Shown here in pieces: positions 52,484 through 61,225 of a stretch of 64,000 nt of DNA. Location of the stretch: contig JAAEPW010000579.1 of the NCBI GenBank assembly GCA_024232355.1, positions 62,001-126,000 on the forward strand, given 5' to 3'. The notes below the pieces were generated by a model. That model saw nothing but the letters and a program-made list of their open reading frames with translations. It was not told the origin of the DNA and did not search any database. The stretch comes from Chloroflexota bacterium. GTDB lineage: Bacteria > Chloroflexota > Anaerolineae > B4-G1. The first letter of the stretch is position 1. The number at the start of each line of letters is the position of its first letter. The position numbers were made by a program, and so were the translations under genes.

Positions 52484-55400
52484 TTATTTCGTATGTTCGT
52501 CTTTATTTCCATTGCCACTACCCGCTATCTCGGACGGCACGCTCAATTGCACAAAAGCATTCGAGACGCCCAGCGCAGCAGACATTTCTCGGACGGCGGT
52601 TTGCATCAGGCTGTCCATATCGGCGGCACGGCGTATCCTATCGGTGATCTGACGGGTCAATTGCTCGCGTTCGGCGCGGCGTTGCGCCTGTTCCCACAAT
52701 TGAGCACGCTCCAGTGCCACCGCGGCCTGATCGCTTAGAGCCTCATAAAGGCGCAGAGCGCTTTCTGAAAAGGGGCCGGTCGTGATGCGCAGCACGGTCA
52801 CCTGCCCGATCACTTTTTCCCGGGCGCGGAGCGGGATGTTGGCCAACGCCTTTACGCCGGTGTCCAAAAAGACCTGGCGCGCACTCTCGGGCAGGTGCTC
52901 GGCTTTTTCCACATCGGGCACCGTCCACAAGGAACTGATCATTTCAAAAGGAAATTGGCTTTCTGAAAATGGTATCCGCATACCCGGTTGAAATTTTACA
53001 TCTCGATCCCCACGCCATACTCCCCGGTACAAAAGCGCTTTGGGGTCACCGGCGGGTGCAAACTCGAACTCGACCACGATGCACCCGTCCGCTCCTGTTC
53101 CGGCCACAGAAGCAATGATGGAATCAGCCACGTCACTGACTGTGGTCACCTGGGCCAGTTGCCGGCTGATGCGGTAAATCGGGCTGGTTGCTTCCAGCAG
53201 CCGTGCTTCGTGAGATACCTGTTGGGCATTCTCGATGGCCACGGCGACCTGGTTCGACATGCTTTGCAGCGCCCGCACATCGTCATCGTCAAAGGCGGCC
53301 TCTTCGGTAGACTGGACGTTCAGGACGCCCAAAGGCCGCCCGCCGATCATCATCGGAAGCGTCATTTCAGAGCGGGTGTAGGGGAGAAGAGGGTTCGCAA
53401 AGCGGACTTCGTCTTCGCCAGCATACAGGGCGATGCGCGGCTCTCGATGAAGGGCCGTCCAACCAACCATACTGGTTTCACCGACGGCCAAGCGGTGCCC
53501 TTGAGCCTTCATCTGTGCCCCGGCCTCTCCAGTAGCCTCTTGCAGCACTGCCCACTCTCCGGCCTCGTCCAGCAAAAAGATACCTGCGTGGTAAAAGCCA
53601 AACTGGTCGCGGATCAAGTGTACGGCTCTGCGAAGCAGTTCGTCAATGTTAAAGATAGAGGTGATGGCACGCCCTACCTCGGCGCTGGCCTCTAGGTGGA
53701 TCGCCCGGCGCTGGATGGCATAGTTGGCCGTCTGAAGCGCTTTGGTCCGCTCATCCACTTCTTGAACGAGGAGCGCACTCTGCAACGCGGTGCTGAGATG
53801 TCCGCGCAGCGCTTCGTAGACATGGGGTTGGCGCGGCCCTACCTCGAACAGCGCAAAGCCCAGAGGTTCTTTCTTGAGATAAAGAGGTTCAACCACGATT
53901 GAGTAGCGCCTGTGGGGTTCTTCGCGGGACAAGAAACCATCTGGCACCAATTGGCGGGAGGAAAATATCTGTTTGCTGTTTTCCACCTCGACGCGTCCGT
54001 GTTCGTCGTACGCTATAACCAGTTTGGATTTTTCGGCGGGCACTCCTCGTCCTTCGTACAAAGAAATATAGCAGCGCGAGACACCCAGTTGCGGTATATT
54101 TCGAACGACTGCGTTGGTCAGCTCGCCCATATCAAAAGTCGTGAGCAACACTTGGCCGATTTCATGCAGCTTTTGATTTCGTTTCTCTATCTGTAATTTT
54201 TGGAACATTTGCACACGCTGGGCCATTTCTCCAATCATCACCCGGCCCTGCTGCCAAAGATCCTCTGCCCGGAGCAGTGCGTTGCTGTCAGAGAGATAAG
54301 GGAGTATATAGAGGCGCAGTGCAGACAATACACTATTCCATGATGCCACGTCGCCATCCTGCATTGCAGACTGGCGGAGCACATCATCTAGCGCGGACAA
54401 AAAAGCGCCCGGTGATCCCTGCTTCAATTCAGCAGCAAAGGCATCCAACAATTGCTCTGCCCACGCTGTGACGATACTTGATGCCTGAGTCCCCCTAGTC
54501 TGCACCATTCTAAACAAAATGTTCTCCCGGTGCGTTGAGAGGATGGTTTCAAATGATTCGCTGGCTTTTGTCACCTGTCCTGCCGCTGCCTTTATCGCTG
54601 TCTGTGACAGACAACCGCACGACTGACGTGCGACCAATTTTGTGGACACTGCCACTTGCGACGGCACTGGCTCGCCAGATAGTATCGTAAACAGAGTCTC
54701 GGCAGCTCGTTTTCCCAGTTCGGCCAATGGCTGCTGCGCCGTAGTTAGTGAGGGAATGATGGTGCCGGACTCTTCTATATCATCGAACCCAGCCACGGCC
54801 ACATCGCGAGGCACGTGAATCCCTCGCCTTTGCAATTCCGCAATAGCACCAATGGCCATGTGATCATTGGCGGCTACCACGGCTTTGAAATCCACTTGGC
54901 GCTCATCGAGCAAAAGACGAATGGCTTCTGTCCCCGAAGCAGACGTAAAATCGCCAGGCGTGACCAAATCGGGATCGAGTTGCAGGCCATATTCGGTCAG
55001 AACGTCAGTATAGGCGCGGTATCTTTGCACGGCATGCGAGTCGCTCTCGGGGCCACGGATAAAGGCAATGCGGCGATGCCCATGCGCTTGAGTGAGATGG
55101 GCGATCACGTTGCGCATACCGCCGTAATTGTCCACCAGTATGCTGGGGATGCCGTGTTGCGTCAGTGCGATACTGACTATGGGCAAAGGGCGATAGCGCT
55201 CATAAAAGCTCGCCAGTTCTTCTGGTGATACCAAGCTGCCTAGCGAACCAATAATGATCAGGCCATCCACAGTATCTGGGGCTGCCAGATCATAGATCGC
55301 GTTGCGTTGCCCCTCAGACTCTTGAGAAGGGGAAACGTAGAGTGATCCACCGACGAACGAGATCAAATTGGCGTCTCGTTGTTGGCAAACCTCGACGATT

Positions 55401-55519
55401 CCGTTCCACAAGGTGGACTCGTACCCTCCCTCGGTCGCAATGTTCTGAACCAACAAACCGACTGTTGGCCGCGCATTATGTTGTAAGGATTGTGCATTAT
55501 GTGGATTTTTCATTTTCAT
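52484..55519 (-). CDS. LacI-type ligand-binding domain fused to GAF domains, no output domain
   Basis: 1011 residues. Residues 15-310 are a periplasmic-binding-protein-like domain of the LacI/GalR type (TVGLLVQNIATEGGY; DGLIIIGSLGSLV; GHRRIAFIRGPESDSHAVQR; AVVAANDHMAIGAIAELQRR; VAVAGFDDIEES) but without the helix-turn-helix and without a signal peptide, so it should work in the cytoplasm. It ends with a RQSCGC motif. Helical linkers, a divergent GAF (430-590), a GAF of the FYHAG type (620-790), a third GAF (790-950) and the tail (RRAEREQLTRQITDRIRRAA) follow. Similar ligand domains precede GGDEF domains elsewhere. The start codon overlaps the upstream kinase gene by 23 bases. A cytoplasmic sugar or nucleoside ligand is likely. 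Confidence 0.87.
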   Translation of the reverse strand: MKMKNPHNAQSLQHNARPTVGLLVQNIATEGGYESTLWNGIVEVCQQRDANLISFVGGSLYVSPSQESEGQRNAIYDLAAPDTVDGLIIIGSLGSLVSPEELASFYERYRPLPIVSIALTQHGIPSILVDNYGGMRNVIAHLTQAHGHRRIAFIRGPESDSHAVQRYRAYTDVLTEYGLQLDPDLVTPGDFTSASGTEAIRLLLDERQVDFKAVVAANDHMAIGAIAELQRRGIHVPRDVAVAGFDDIEESGTIIPSLTTAQQPLAELGKRAAETLFTILSGEPVPSQVAVSTKLVARQSCGCLSQTAIKAAAGQVTKASESFETILSTHRENILFRMVQTRGTQASSIVTAWAEQLLDAFAAELKQGSPGAFLSALDDVLRQSAMQDGDVASWNSVLSALRLYILPYLSDSNALLRAEDLWQQGRVMIGEMAQRVQMFQKLQIEKRNQKLHEIGQVLLTTFDMGELTNAVVRNIPQLGVSRCYISLYEGRGVPAEKSKLVIAYDEHGRVEVENSKQIFSSRQLVPDGFLSREEPHRRYSIVVEPLYLKKEPLGFALFEVGPRQPHVYEALRGHLSTALQSALLVQEVDERTKALQTANYAIQRRAIHLEASAEVGRAITSIFNIDELLRRAVHLIRDQFGFYHAGIFLLDEAGEWAVLQEATGEAGAQMKAQGHRLAVGETSMVGWTALHREPRIALYAGEDEVRFANPLLPYTRSEMTLPMMIGGRPLGVLNVQSTEEAAFDDDDVRALQSMSNQVAVAIENAQQVSHEARLLEATSPIYRISRQLAQVTTVSDVADSIIASVAGTGADGCIVVEFEFAPAGDPKALLYRGVWRGDRDVKFQPGMRIPFSESQFPFEMISSLWTVPDVEKAEHLPESARQVFLDTGVKALANIPLRAREKVIGQVTVLRITTGPFSESALRLYEALSDQAAVALERAQLWEQAQRRAEREQLTRQITDRIRRAADMDSLMQTAVREMSAALGVSNAFVQLSVPSEIAGSGNGNKDEHTK

Positions 55520-57956
55520 TCTGTGCTCTATGCTTTAGAGGGAGTGAAAACGTAAACGTGGCCCCCTCTCCTACCGTGCTCTCTACCCAGATATGACCAC
55601 CGTGCATCTCTACAAACTCTTTACTCAAGGCTAATCCCAATCCAGCGCCATCTGGTCGTCTTCCATTTTCCAAATGCCCCTGCTCGAATTGTTGAAAGAT
55701 GCGGCCAAAATCATCCGGCGAAATACCCACGCCGGTATCACTGACGCTTACCAACACGTATCCATCACTGAGCTGTGCTTGCACAGTGATGGATCCTTCT
55801 TCCGTAAACTTGGCCGCATTGGCCAAGAGTCGCAATAGCACTTGACGGATGCGCGCCCCATCGGCCTGTAACGCGGGCAGGTCGGGAGTCACATCCTGAT
55901 ACAACTCGATCTCTTTGTCGCGCACCAACGCGCTGGCGGTCGCCATAACGCTGTTGATCAGGTCGGTCAGATTCACTTCTCGGAACTCGAGCTCCATCAT
56001 CCCGGCTTCAATGTGAGAAATGTCCAGCAGGTCATTGATCAGCCCAAGCAGGTGCTGACCGTTGTGAAAGATGATCTGTGTGTCATTTTCCTGTTGTTCT
56101 GTGAGTGGGCCGCTGATCCCCTTTAGCATCAGGCGAGAAAAGCCAATAATGTTGGTGAGAGGGGTGCGCAACTCGTGAGACATGTTAACCAAGAAACGAC
56201 GCTTGGATCGGTTCAGTTCTCGCAGTCGTATGGCCGCTTCCCGTTCTGTGATGTAGGTACGTGCATTTTCCAACGCGATGGTGATTTGATTGGCAACAGT
56301 CTGTAAGACAGAGATATCGTCAGCGTCAAAATCGTCCTCTTCGGTGCTCATAATGTCCAACACACCGATGATTTGGTCGCCCATTTTTAGTGGCACTGCC
56401 GCCTCTGTGCGGACGTAGGGAGAAAGGAATACCTGTTGTGCGCGTTCAGCATCACACCGGACGATCTGAGGGTCTCCCGTCCTGACAGCCTGTCCCACCG
56501 CACTTCCATTCTCGACCGCCATCGGTTTCGCTCTAACAGCTGCCAACTCTTTGCTGCCACCGGTTGATTCTTTGAGCAACGCCCACTTGCCGCTGTCGTC
56601 CAAGAGATAGATACCAACGTAAGAGTAAGAAAAGAAACTGTCGTGTACCACCCGCGCCACTTTTCGCAATAGGAGATTTGGTTCCAGGATCGAGGTGGCT
56701 GCCTGGCTAACTTCGACCGTAGTAGCGAATTGGATGGCCCGTCGTTGAATCTGGTAATTGGCCTTTTGCAGCATGGCCGTGCGTTGAGCGACTTTGCCCT
56801 CCAGATCATCGTACAGAGCCTTTAGGTCCGCCGCCATACGGTTAAATACATAGGCCAATATGCCAATTTCGTCCCGTGATTTGACCGGCACATATTGTTG
56901 CATATCGCCCTCGGCGATATAAAGCGCAGATTCGGTCAATTGGACGATCGGTCGTGTGATTTGCCGAGTCACAAATGCGGCAATGACGGCGGTGATCAGC
57001 GCCACTCCCAGCGTGGCACCGACGATGGCGGCGGTGACATTGTCAGCAGGCGTGAACGCTTCTTCTTGGGATTGCTCCGCCACCAACGCCAACCCCAATT
57101 TCGACATCCAACGATAAACGCCGATCACCGGAGTATCGTCATAATTATTGTCAAGCATCTCTGTATTATTGCCAGCCAGAGCAGCCTCAATACCGGGGCT
57201 GGTCACCCATTGCCCCTGAGACAATGCAAACCCATTGGCATCTACCAAGTAAATTTCGCCTATCGTATTCAATTCACTGGCGGCTCGCATCATCGGGATA
57301 AGGCCGCAGGGGTTCAGCCAGCCGGTCAGTACGGCGAGGGTCTCGTTCTTGTTGTTTGAGGCGGTGATACGCTGGCTGATTACCAGATTGGTATTGCCTG
57401 TATAATCGAGCGTAATTGACTGCAGACAAATGGATTGTTCTGAAACGAGTGAGGTTGTTGATGACGTCAGAAAATCTGGGGCATCAGCGGAGACGATCAC
57501 TTGATTTTTTTTATCCAGCACAGCCAGACGGTGAAAAGCCGGGTCTTGTGCTAGCAAGGTTTGCAATTGAGCTTGCAGCACGTCGTGAGCAGTGCTAGCA
57601 TCGCTGGGCATCAAATCACTGACCGACCCCAGATGGTCGGTATCGGCAGCGACCAAGATACCTGTGCTTTCTTGGGTAGCGGGCAAAGTCGCCAAAAGCG
57701 CCAAGGCTCCTGTTCGATGTTCGATCCATTGATAAACCACTTGCGTTTCCATAATTGTAGATGTCGTTGACAGTTTGGCCGTGACCTCGCGTTGAATGTC
57801 GGATCGCTCGCGCCGAGTGACGTACCAGGTGATGACGCTCAGGGGTAAAATTGCCAAGACCAGAAATGCGGTCAGGAGGGTTCTGCCTAACCCGCCGCGC
57901 ATCCCTGTGGTCGGGATTCGTGATCGCTCTGTCAAACCCGAGTCTGCAAGTGACAT
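55497..57956 (-). CDS. Cache/HAMP/GAF histidine kinase
   Basis: 819 residues. A helix (25-46), dCache-like extracytoplasmic domain of about 260 residues, helix (310-332), HAMP (ITRPIVQLTESALYIAEGDM), GAF (about 395-570), HisKA with MSHELRTPLTNIIGFSRL (His near 594) and HATPase_c with LLANAAKFTEEG, SDTGVGISPDD and GAGLGLALSKEF. It is the first kinase of the run and is followed upstream by two single receivers that are its natural phosphate acceptors. Its GAF lacks the two conserved wordings of the output-less sensors. It does not carry their C-terminal tail. Confidence 0.9.
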   Translation of the reverse strand: MSLADSGLTERSRIPTTGMRGGLGRTLLTAFLVLAILPLSVITWYVTRRERSDIQREVTAKLSTTSTIMETQVVYQWIEHRTGALALLATLPATQESTGILVAADTDHLGSVSDLMPSDASTAHDVLQAQLQTLLAQDPAFHRLAVLDKKNQVIVSADAPDFLTSSTTSLVSEQSICLQSITLDYTGNTNLVISQRITASNNKNETLAVLTGWLNPCGLIPMMRAASELNTIGEIYLVDANGFALSQGQWVTSPGIEAALAGNNTEMLDNNYDDTPVIGVYRWMSKLGLALVAEQSQEEAFTPADNVTAAIVGATLGVALITAVIAAFVTRQITRPIVQLTESALYIAEGDMQQYVPVKSRDEIGILAYVFNRMAADLKALYDDLEGKVAQRTAMLQKANYQIQRRAIQFATTVEVSQAATSILEPNLLLRKVARVVHDSFFSYSYVGIYLLDDSGKWALLKESTGGSKELAAVRAKPMAVENGSAVGQAVRTGDPQIVRCDAERAQQVFLSPYVRTEAAVPLKMGDQIIGVLDIMSTEEDDFDADDISVLQTVANQITIALENARTYITEREAAIRLRELNRSKRRFLVNMSHELRTPLTNIIGFSRLMLKGISGPLTEQQENDTQIIFHNGQHLLGLINDLLDISHIEAGMMELEFREVNLTDLINSVMATASALVRDKEIELYQDVTPDLPALQADGARIRQVLLRLLANAAKFTEEGSITVQAQLSDGYVLVSVSDTGVGISPDDFGRIFQQFEQGHLENGRRPDGAGLGLALSKEFVEMHGGHIWVESTVGEGATFTFSLPLKHRAQNENEKST

Positions 57957-58014
57957 TGCCGTTCATCCATCTCCTAGTGGGTGACTATTGAAATCGTTCA
58001 GCAGTTCAAGTTGC

Positions 58015-58425
58015 TCAGTCTAGTTCCCAGATATCTTCTCCCTGGAGAACGCTTCGAATTTGATTAGGGAAACGATCTGGGTCAATTGGCTTGCCAATAA
58101 AACCATTAAAGCCTGCGCGTTTGGCTCGATCCATATTTTCTGTAGAAACGTCGGCGGTTACGGCAACGATCAAAGTGTCTTGAAAGCGTTGATGAGCACG
58201 CAATCTTTCGTGTACTTGGTATCCATCTTCCTCGGGAAGGAAAATATCCATCAAGACCAGATCAATTTGGGGTAGTGTCTCTGCAAATTCCAAAACTTGC
58301 CAGCCCGAGGCTTTCCACTCACACTTTTTCACACCCAAAAAGGCCAGCAAGCGTGTAATAAGTACAAAGTTCTGTACATTGTCTTCTACAACGAGAATAG
58401 TGGCATCCTTTGGCTGTATGCTCAT
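58015..58425 (-). CDS. Single-domain response regulator (DivK-like)
   Basis: 136 residues, receiver only: acidic pair VVEDN, phospho-acceptor in LMDIFLPEEDGYQ, VAVTAD and GKPIDPDRF. The gene lies 14 bases downstream of another receiver gene and 58 bases before the histidine kinase gene. Without an output domain it would act as a phosphate shuttle or an allosteric partner, for example to the receiver-bearing kinases or the threonine-synthase fusion. Confidence 0.9.
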   Translation of the reverse strand: MSIQPKDATILVVEDNVQNFVLITRLLAFLGVKKCEWKASGWQVLEFAETLPQIDLVLMDIFLPEEDGYQVHERLRAHQRFQDTLIVAVTADVSTENMDRAKRAGFNGFIGKPIDPDRFPNQIRSVLQGEDIWELD

Positions 58426-58439
58426 AACAATCTCAACCT

Positions 58440-58826
58440 TTATGTTTGGTTCTTTTCCACGGCAGCTTTGACCTGTTTCGGCAGTTCATCTACGTCGATT
58501 GGTTTCTGGATGTAACCATCACAACCGGCTTCGATGGTGCGTTCTCGATCTCCGTGCATTACGTTCGCTGTAACGGCCAGAATGGGTATCTTTTTCAGGC
58601 CTTCTGTGTCCCGAAAGCGCTTGGCTAGATCGTAACCGTCTATTTCTGGCAGGTTGATGTCTAATAGTATCAAATCTAATTCGTGATATTTTTCTTTAGC
58701 CATCTCGAACCCGGTATTTCCATCCTCTGCCTCTATGATGGAAAAACCCTCTGCCTCCAGAATGCGTCTTACCAGCATACGGTTGCCGGGTTCGTCTTCA
58801 ATGTAAAGAATTCGAATGCTATCCAT
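58440..58826 (-). CDS. Single-domain response regulator (DivK-like)
   Basis: 128 residues, receiver only: YIEDEPGNRMLVRRILEAEG, phospho-acceptor in LLDINLPEIDGYD, VTANVMHGDRERTIEAGCDGYI and QKPIDVDELP. It closely resembles the receiver at the front of the kinase encoded at 23951-25195 (shared GDRERxxxAGCxGYI and KPIDVD), so the two probably arose by duplication and may share partners. It is the first gene after the promoter at 58887-58915. Confidence 0.9.
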   Translation of the reverse strand: MDSIRILYIEDEPGNRMLVRRILEAEGFSIIEAEDGNTGFEMAKEKYHELDLILLDINLPEIDGYDLAKRFRDTEGLKKIPILAVTANVMHGDRERTIEAGCDGYIQKPIDVDELPKQVKAAVEKNQT

Positions 58827-58850
58827 CAGGTATGTCCCCCCTATTTAAGT

Positions 58851-58869
58851 ATGTCAACAATTATGACAT
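58851..58869. promoter_or_regulatory. Inverted repeat in the leader of the sensor operon
   Basis: ATGTCA (58851-58856) and TGACAT (58864-58869) form a perfect 6-bp inverted repeat with a 7-base spacer, just downstream of the predicted transcription start near 58880. It may be the operator of an unlinked regulator. Confidence 0.35.
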
Positions 58870-58886
58870 GATGGCTTGTGTTTGTC

Positions 58887-58915
58887 ATTATAGCAAATTC
58901 AAGTGCCTGTGACAA
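58887..58915 (-). promoter_or_regulatory. Promoter of the sensor operon
   Basis: Minus-strand TTGTCA (58910-58915), 17-base spacer and TATAAT (58887-58892). The leader to the first receiver gene is about 54 bases. No further strong promoter was noticed between here and the gene ending at 27070. Confidence 0.72.
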
Positions 58916-59087
58916 TCCCCCTACGTTACAGATTAGTTACAGTTTATTGTATCGGTATAAACGTGCAAAAGCACAATAATTTGGTGTCAGCTATGCTATT
59001 ATTCGTCTGCATATTTGGATTCTGACAGTCGGATGATTCCGCCTAGAGGAAAAGAGAGTTTAGGGCCAAAGATTCACCTGCCAATCC

Positions 59088-60350
59088 TTAGCATGTCTCT
59101 AGAGCAATCGGGTGGCGCGGCAGTTCAAGGATCACTACTGTGCCATAATCAGAGGCTGTTTGCACATCCAGTTTACCCCCGATCATTGCCGCGCGCTCAC
59201 GCATCCCCGCCAGTCCAAAATGTCCCTGAGCCACAAAGCGAGCCAGTTCTACACCGTTTGCTATACCCCGTCCGTCGTCGGTCACCGTCAGACGCAATCG
59301 GTCGGGATACTGTGTAAGACGTACTGCAATCTCGGAGGCGTCAGCGTGTTGGATGGCATTGTGCAGCGCCTCCTGAGTAATACGAAAGATAGCCAATGCT
59401 ACATCTTGTGGCAAATGCAAGTCGTCTTTCTGAGTTGCGATATCAATATGAACGGGTGCTGGCGAACGAGTATCCAGCGCTTCAACCAGTGGTTTGAGCG
59501 CCGAGACCAGATCGCGTTGTAGGAGCGGTGGGCGCAGGTCGTTACAAATCGCCCGCAGCGCGTGCACCGTTTCGCCAGAACGGACCACCAGGTCTTCCAA
59601 GTCTGTGAAAGGTGCTTGATTGCTCTCATAACGCGCTTCCAACGCCTTGAGGTCACGAGTCACCGCACATAGATCTTGGAGCACGCCGTCGTGCAGTTCG
59701 CGCGTCAACCGACCACGTTCCACCTCCTGCGCTGACACTACCTGACGGTAGAGCGTCCGCATCTCGGACGCCGACTGCCGTTCTTGTTCGGCATAGTGGG
59801 TCGCCTCGAGCACGGCGGTGGCCTCCCGTGCTATGGCCGTCAGCCAGCGCAGATCCTCGGGAGCATATTGTATATCGTCGTCGCGCGCGCCCAGCAGCCA
59901 CATACCGCGCAGATTGGTCCCGCGCATCAAGGGCACCCACACCTGTGTCCACGCCAGGTCAGCGCGCCCTTGTTGGACCAGCTCTTGCAACCGTCCATGA
60001 TCCGCTCTCTGTGCCTCTCCACCCGATGCTACCCAACGCACGGCAGCGTGGCTGACGGGCAGACAAACGTCATCCATCTGAACAGAGACAAGTTGGTACG
60101 CCTCTGGCAGCAGCAACGCCGCACGCCCTACTCGCAACACACGCGGCAGTTCGGCGACCAGCAGTTGTTCCAAGGTTTGTCGATCTGGTGCGCCCGTCAT
60201 CTTGCGACCGTACTCCATCAACAGAACACTATAATTGATCAATGCCCCATACCGTCGGGTGTGCCACCATTGGCGTATCCTTTGGTAGAGCAAAAGGCCC
60301 AAGGTCAGGGTGAGCCATCCTAGCACCAGGCCGATCACCAGGTAGTTCAT
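59088..60350 (-). CDS. NarL-type sensor histidine kinase
   Basis: About 420 residues starting MNYLVIGLVLGW with GGGAG five bases upstream (ATG 60362 is an alternative). One N-terminal helix, a divergent GAF-like domain (about 45-205), then HisKA_3 with the H-box ERGRLTRELHDGVLQDL and a short HATPase_c with ITQEALHNAIQHADAS, DDGRGI and GHFGLAGMRERA. This is the DesK/NarX-type transmitter. It lies 8 bases after the LuxR-type regulator gene, its obvious partner. The conserved NE at the N-box is replaced by QEALHNAIQHA, which is usual for this class. Confidence 0.9.
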   Translation of the reverse strand: MNYLVIGLVLGWLTLTLGLLLYQRIRQWWHTRRYGALINYSVLLMEYGRKMTGAPDRQTLEQLLVAELPRVLRVGRAALLLPEAYQLVSVQMDDVCLPVSHAAVRWVASGGEAQRADHGRLQELVQQGRADLAWTQVWVPLMRGTNLRGMWLLGARDDDIQYAPEDLRWLTAIAREATAVLEATHYAEQERQSASEMRTLYRQVVSAQEVERGRLTRELHDGVLQDLCAVTRDLKALEARYESNQAPFTDLEDLVVRSGETVHALRAICNDLRPPLLQRDLVSALKPLVEALDTRSPAPVHIDIATQKDDLHLPQDVALAIFRITQEALHNAIQHADASEIAVRLTQYPDRLRLTVTDDGRGIANGVELARFVAQGHFGLAGMRERAAMIGGKLDVQTASDYGTVVILELPRHPIALETC

Positions 60351-60370
60351 CCTTTCTCCCATTGGTTATC

Positions 60371-61003
60371 TCAGATCAGATGCCGCTCGTCAACAATTTC
60401 GAGTGCTTCGTGACGGCTGTGAACGCCCAACTTGCGGTAAATCGTACTGAGATGATTGCGCACGGTACCAGGCGAGATGTGTAGAGACTGGGCGATTTGC
60501 GGATTGGGCAATCCACGTTTTGCCAGGCGCAGAATCTCAACCTCGCGTTCTGAGAGCAAGTGTTCTTTTTCTTTTCCCCCGGCGCGCGTGACTTGCGCCA
60601 GTGCCGCGTATGCCTGCGGACTGAGGTAGATTTCCCCATCGGCCAGGTCGCGGATGATGGTGCCAATCCTCGAGACATAGTCATCGTCTTTGAGAATATA
60701 GCCATAGACACCAGCCTGCAACAGATCGCGCACGAGGGCCGGTTCGAGGTACGCGCTGAGCAAGCATATCTTGAGGTCGGGGAAATCGACACGCAGGCGG
60801 CGCACTGCCGCCAACGCATCAAACTCGGGCTCGATGAACATGTCGAGCAGCAACACGTCTGGATGTGCCCGGCGCACCAATGCAGCTACATCGCCGCCGC
60901 GCTGTGACTCGGCCACCAACTGGATGTCAGGTGTCTCGTCCAGCAGCGCGCGTAGGGCAATGGCGACATGTGGATGATCGTCTACAACGGCAACGCGAAT
61001 CAC
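60371..61003 (-). CDS. NarL/FixJ-family response regulator
   Basis: 210 residues starting at GTG 61003 with GGGGGGAG five bases upstream. Receiver (residues 3-120): VVDDHPHV, phospho-acceptor in LLLDMFIEPEFDAL, LLSAYL and LKDDDY. LuxR-type helix-turn-helix (about 145-205): LSEREVEILRLAKRGLPNPQ, IAQSLHISPGTVRNHLSTIY. The usual P-x-x-D-G after the acceptor Asp is changed (EPEFDAL). It is the first gene of a two-gene operon with the kinase. Confidence 0.92.
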   Translation of the reverse strand: MIRVAVVDDHPHVAIALRALLDETPDIQLVAESQRGGDVAALVRRAHPDVLLLDMFIEPEFDALAAVRRLRVDFPDLKICLLSAYLEPALVRDLLQAGVYGYILKDDDYVSRIGTIIRDLADGEIYLSPQAYAALAQVTRAGGKEKEHLLSEREVEILRLAKRGLPNPQIAQSLHISPGTVRNHLSTIYRKLGVHSRHEALEIVDERHLI

Positions 61004-61053
61004 CTGTACTCCCCCCGTCCACGAGCTTGCAGAAACCTCTCGACAGTAAAGTC

Positions 61054-61082
61054 ATTGTACCCTGGCTAGGCGAAAAGGTCAA
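61054..61082 (-). promoter_or_regulatory. Promoter of the NarL-type two-component operon
   Basis: Minus-strand TTGACC (61077-61082), 17-base spacer and TACAAT (61054-61059); the leader is about 44 bases. Confidence 0.7.
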
Positions 61083-61225
61083 TACATGCTAATTCGGCCG
61101 ACATGATGTACGTTCACGAAAAACCTGGTCAGAAAACAATGCCATAGGAGCCAAGCAAAATAGTTAGCAACTGGAGGGTGAGGGGATACAGATCGGTGAT
61201 AGATCAATTACGTGCGTGGAAGAGG

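Noticed and set aside
27070..55519. Regularly recurring sequence blocks that could suggest a repeat array or CRISPR
   Set aside because: They are homologous GAF-domain coding segments with normal coding variation, not short identical repeats with spacers.
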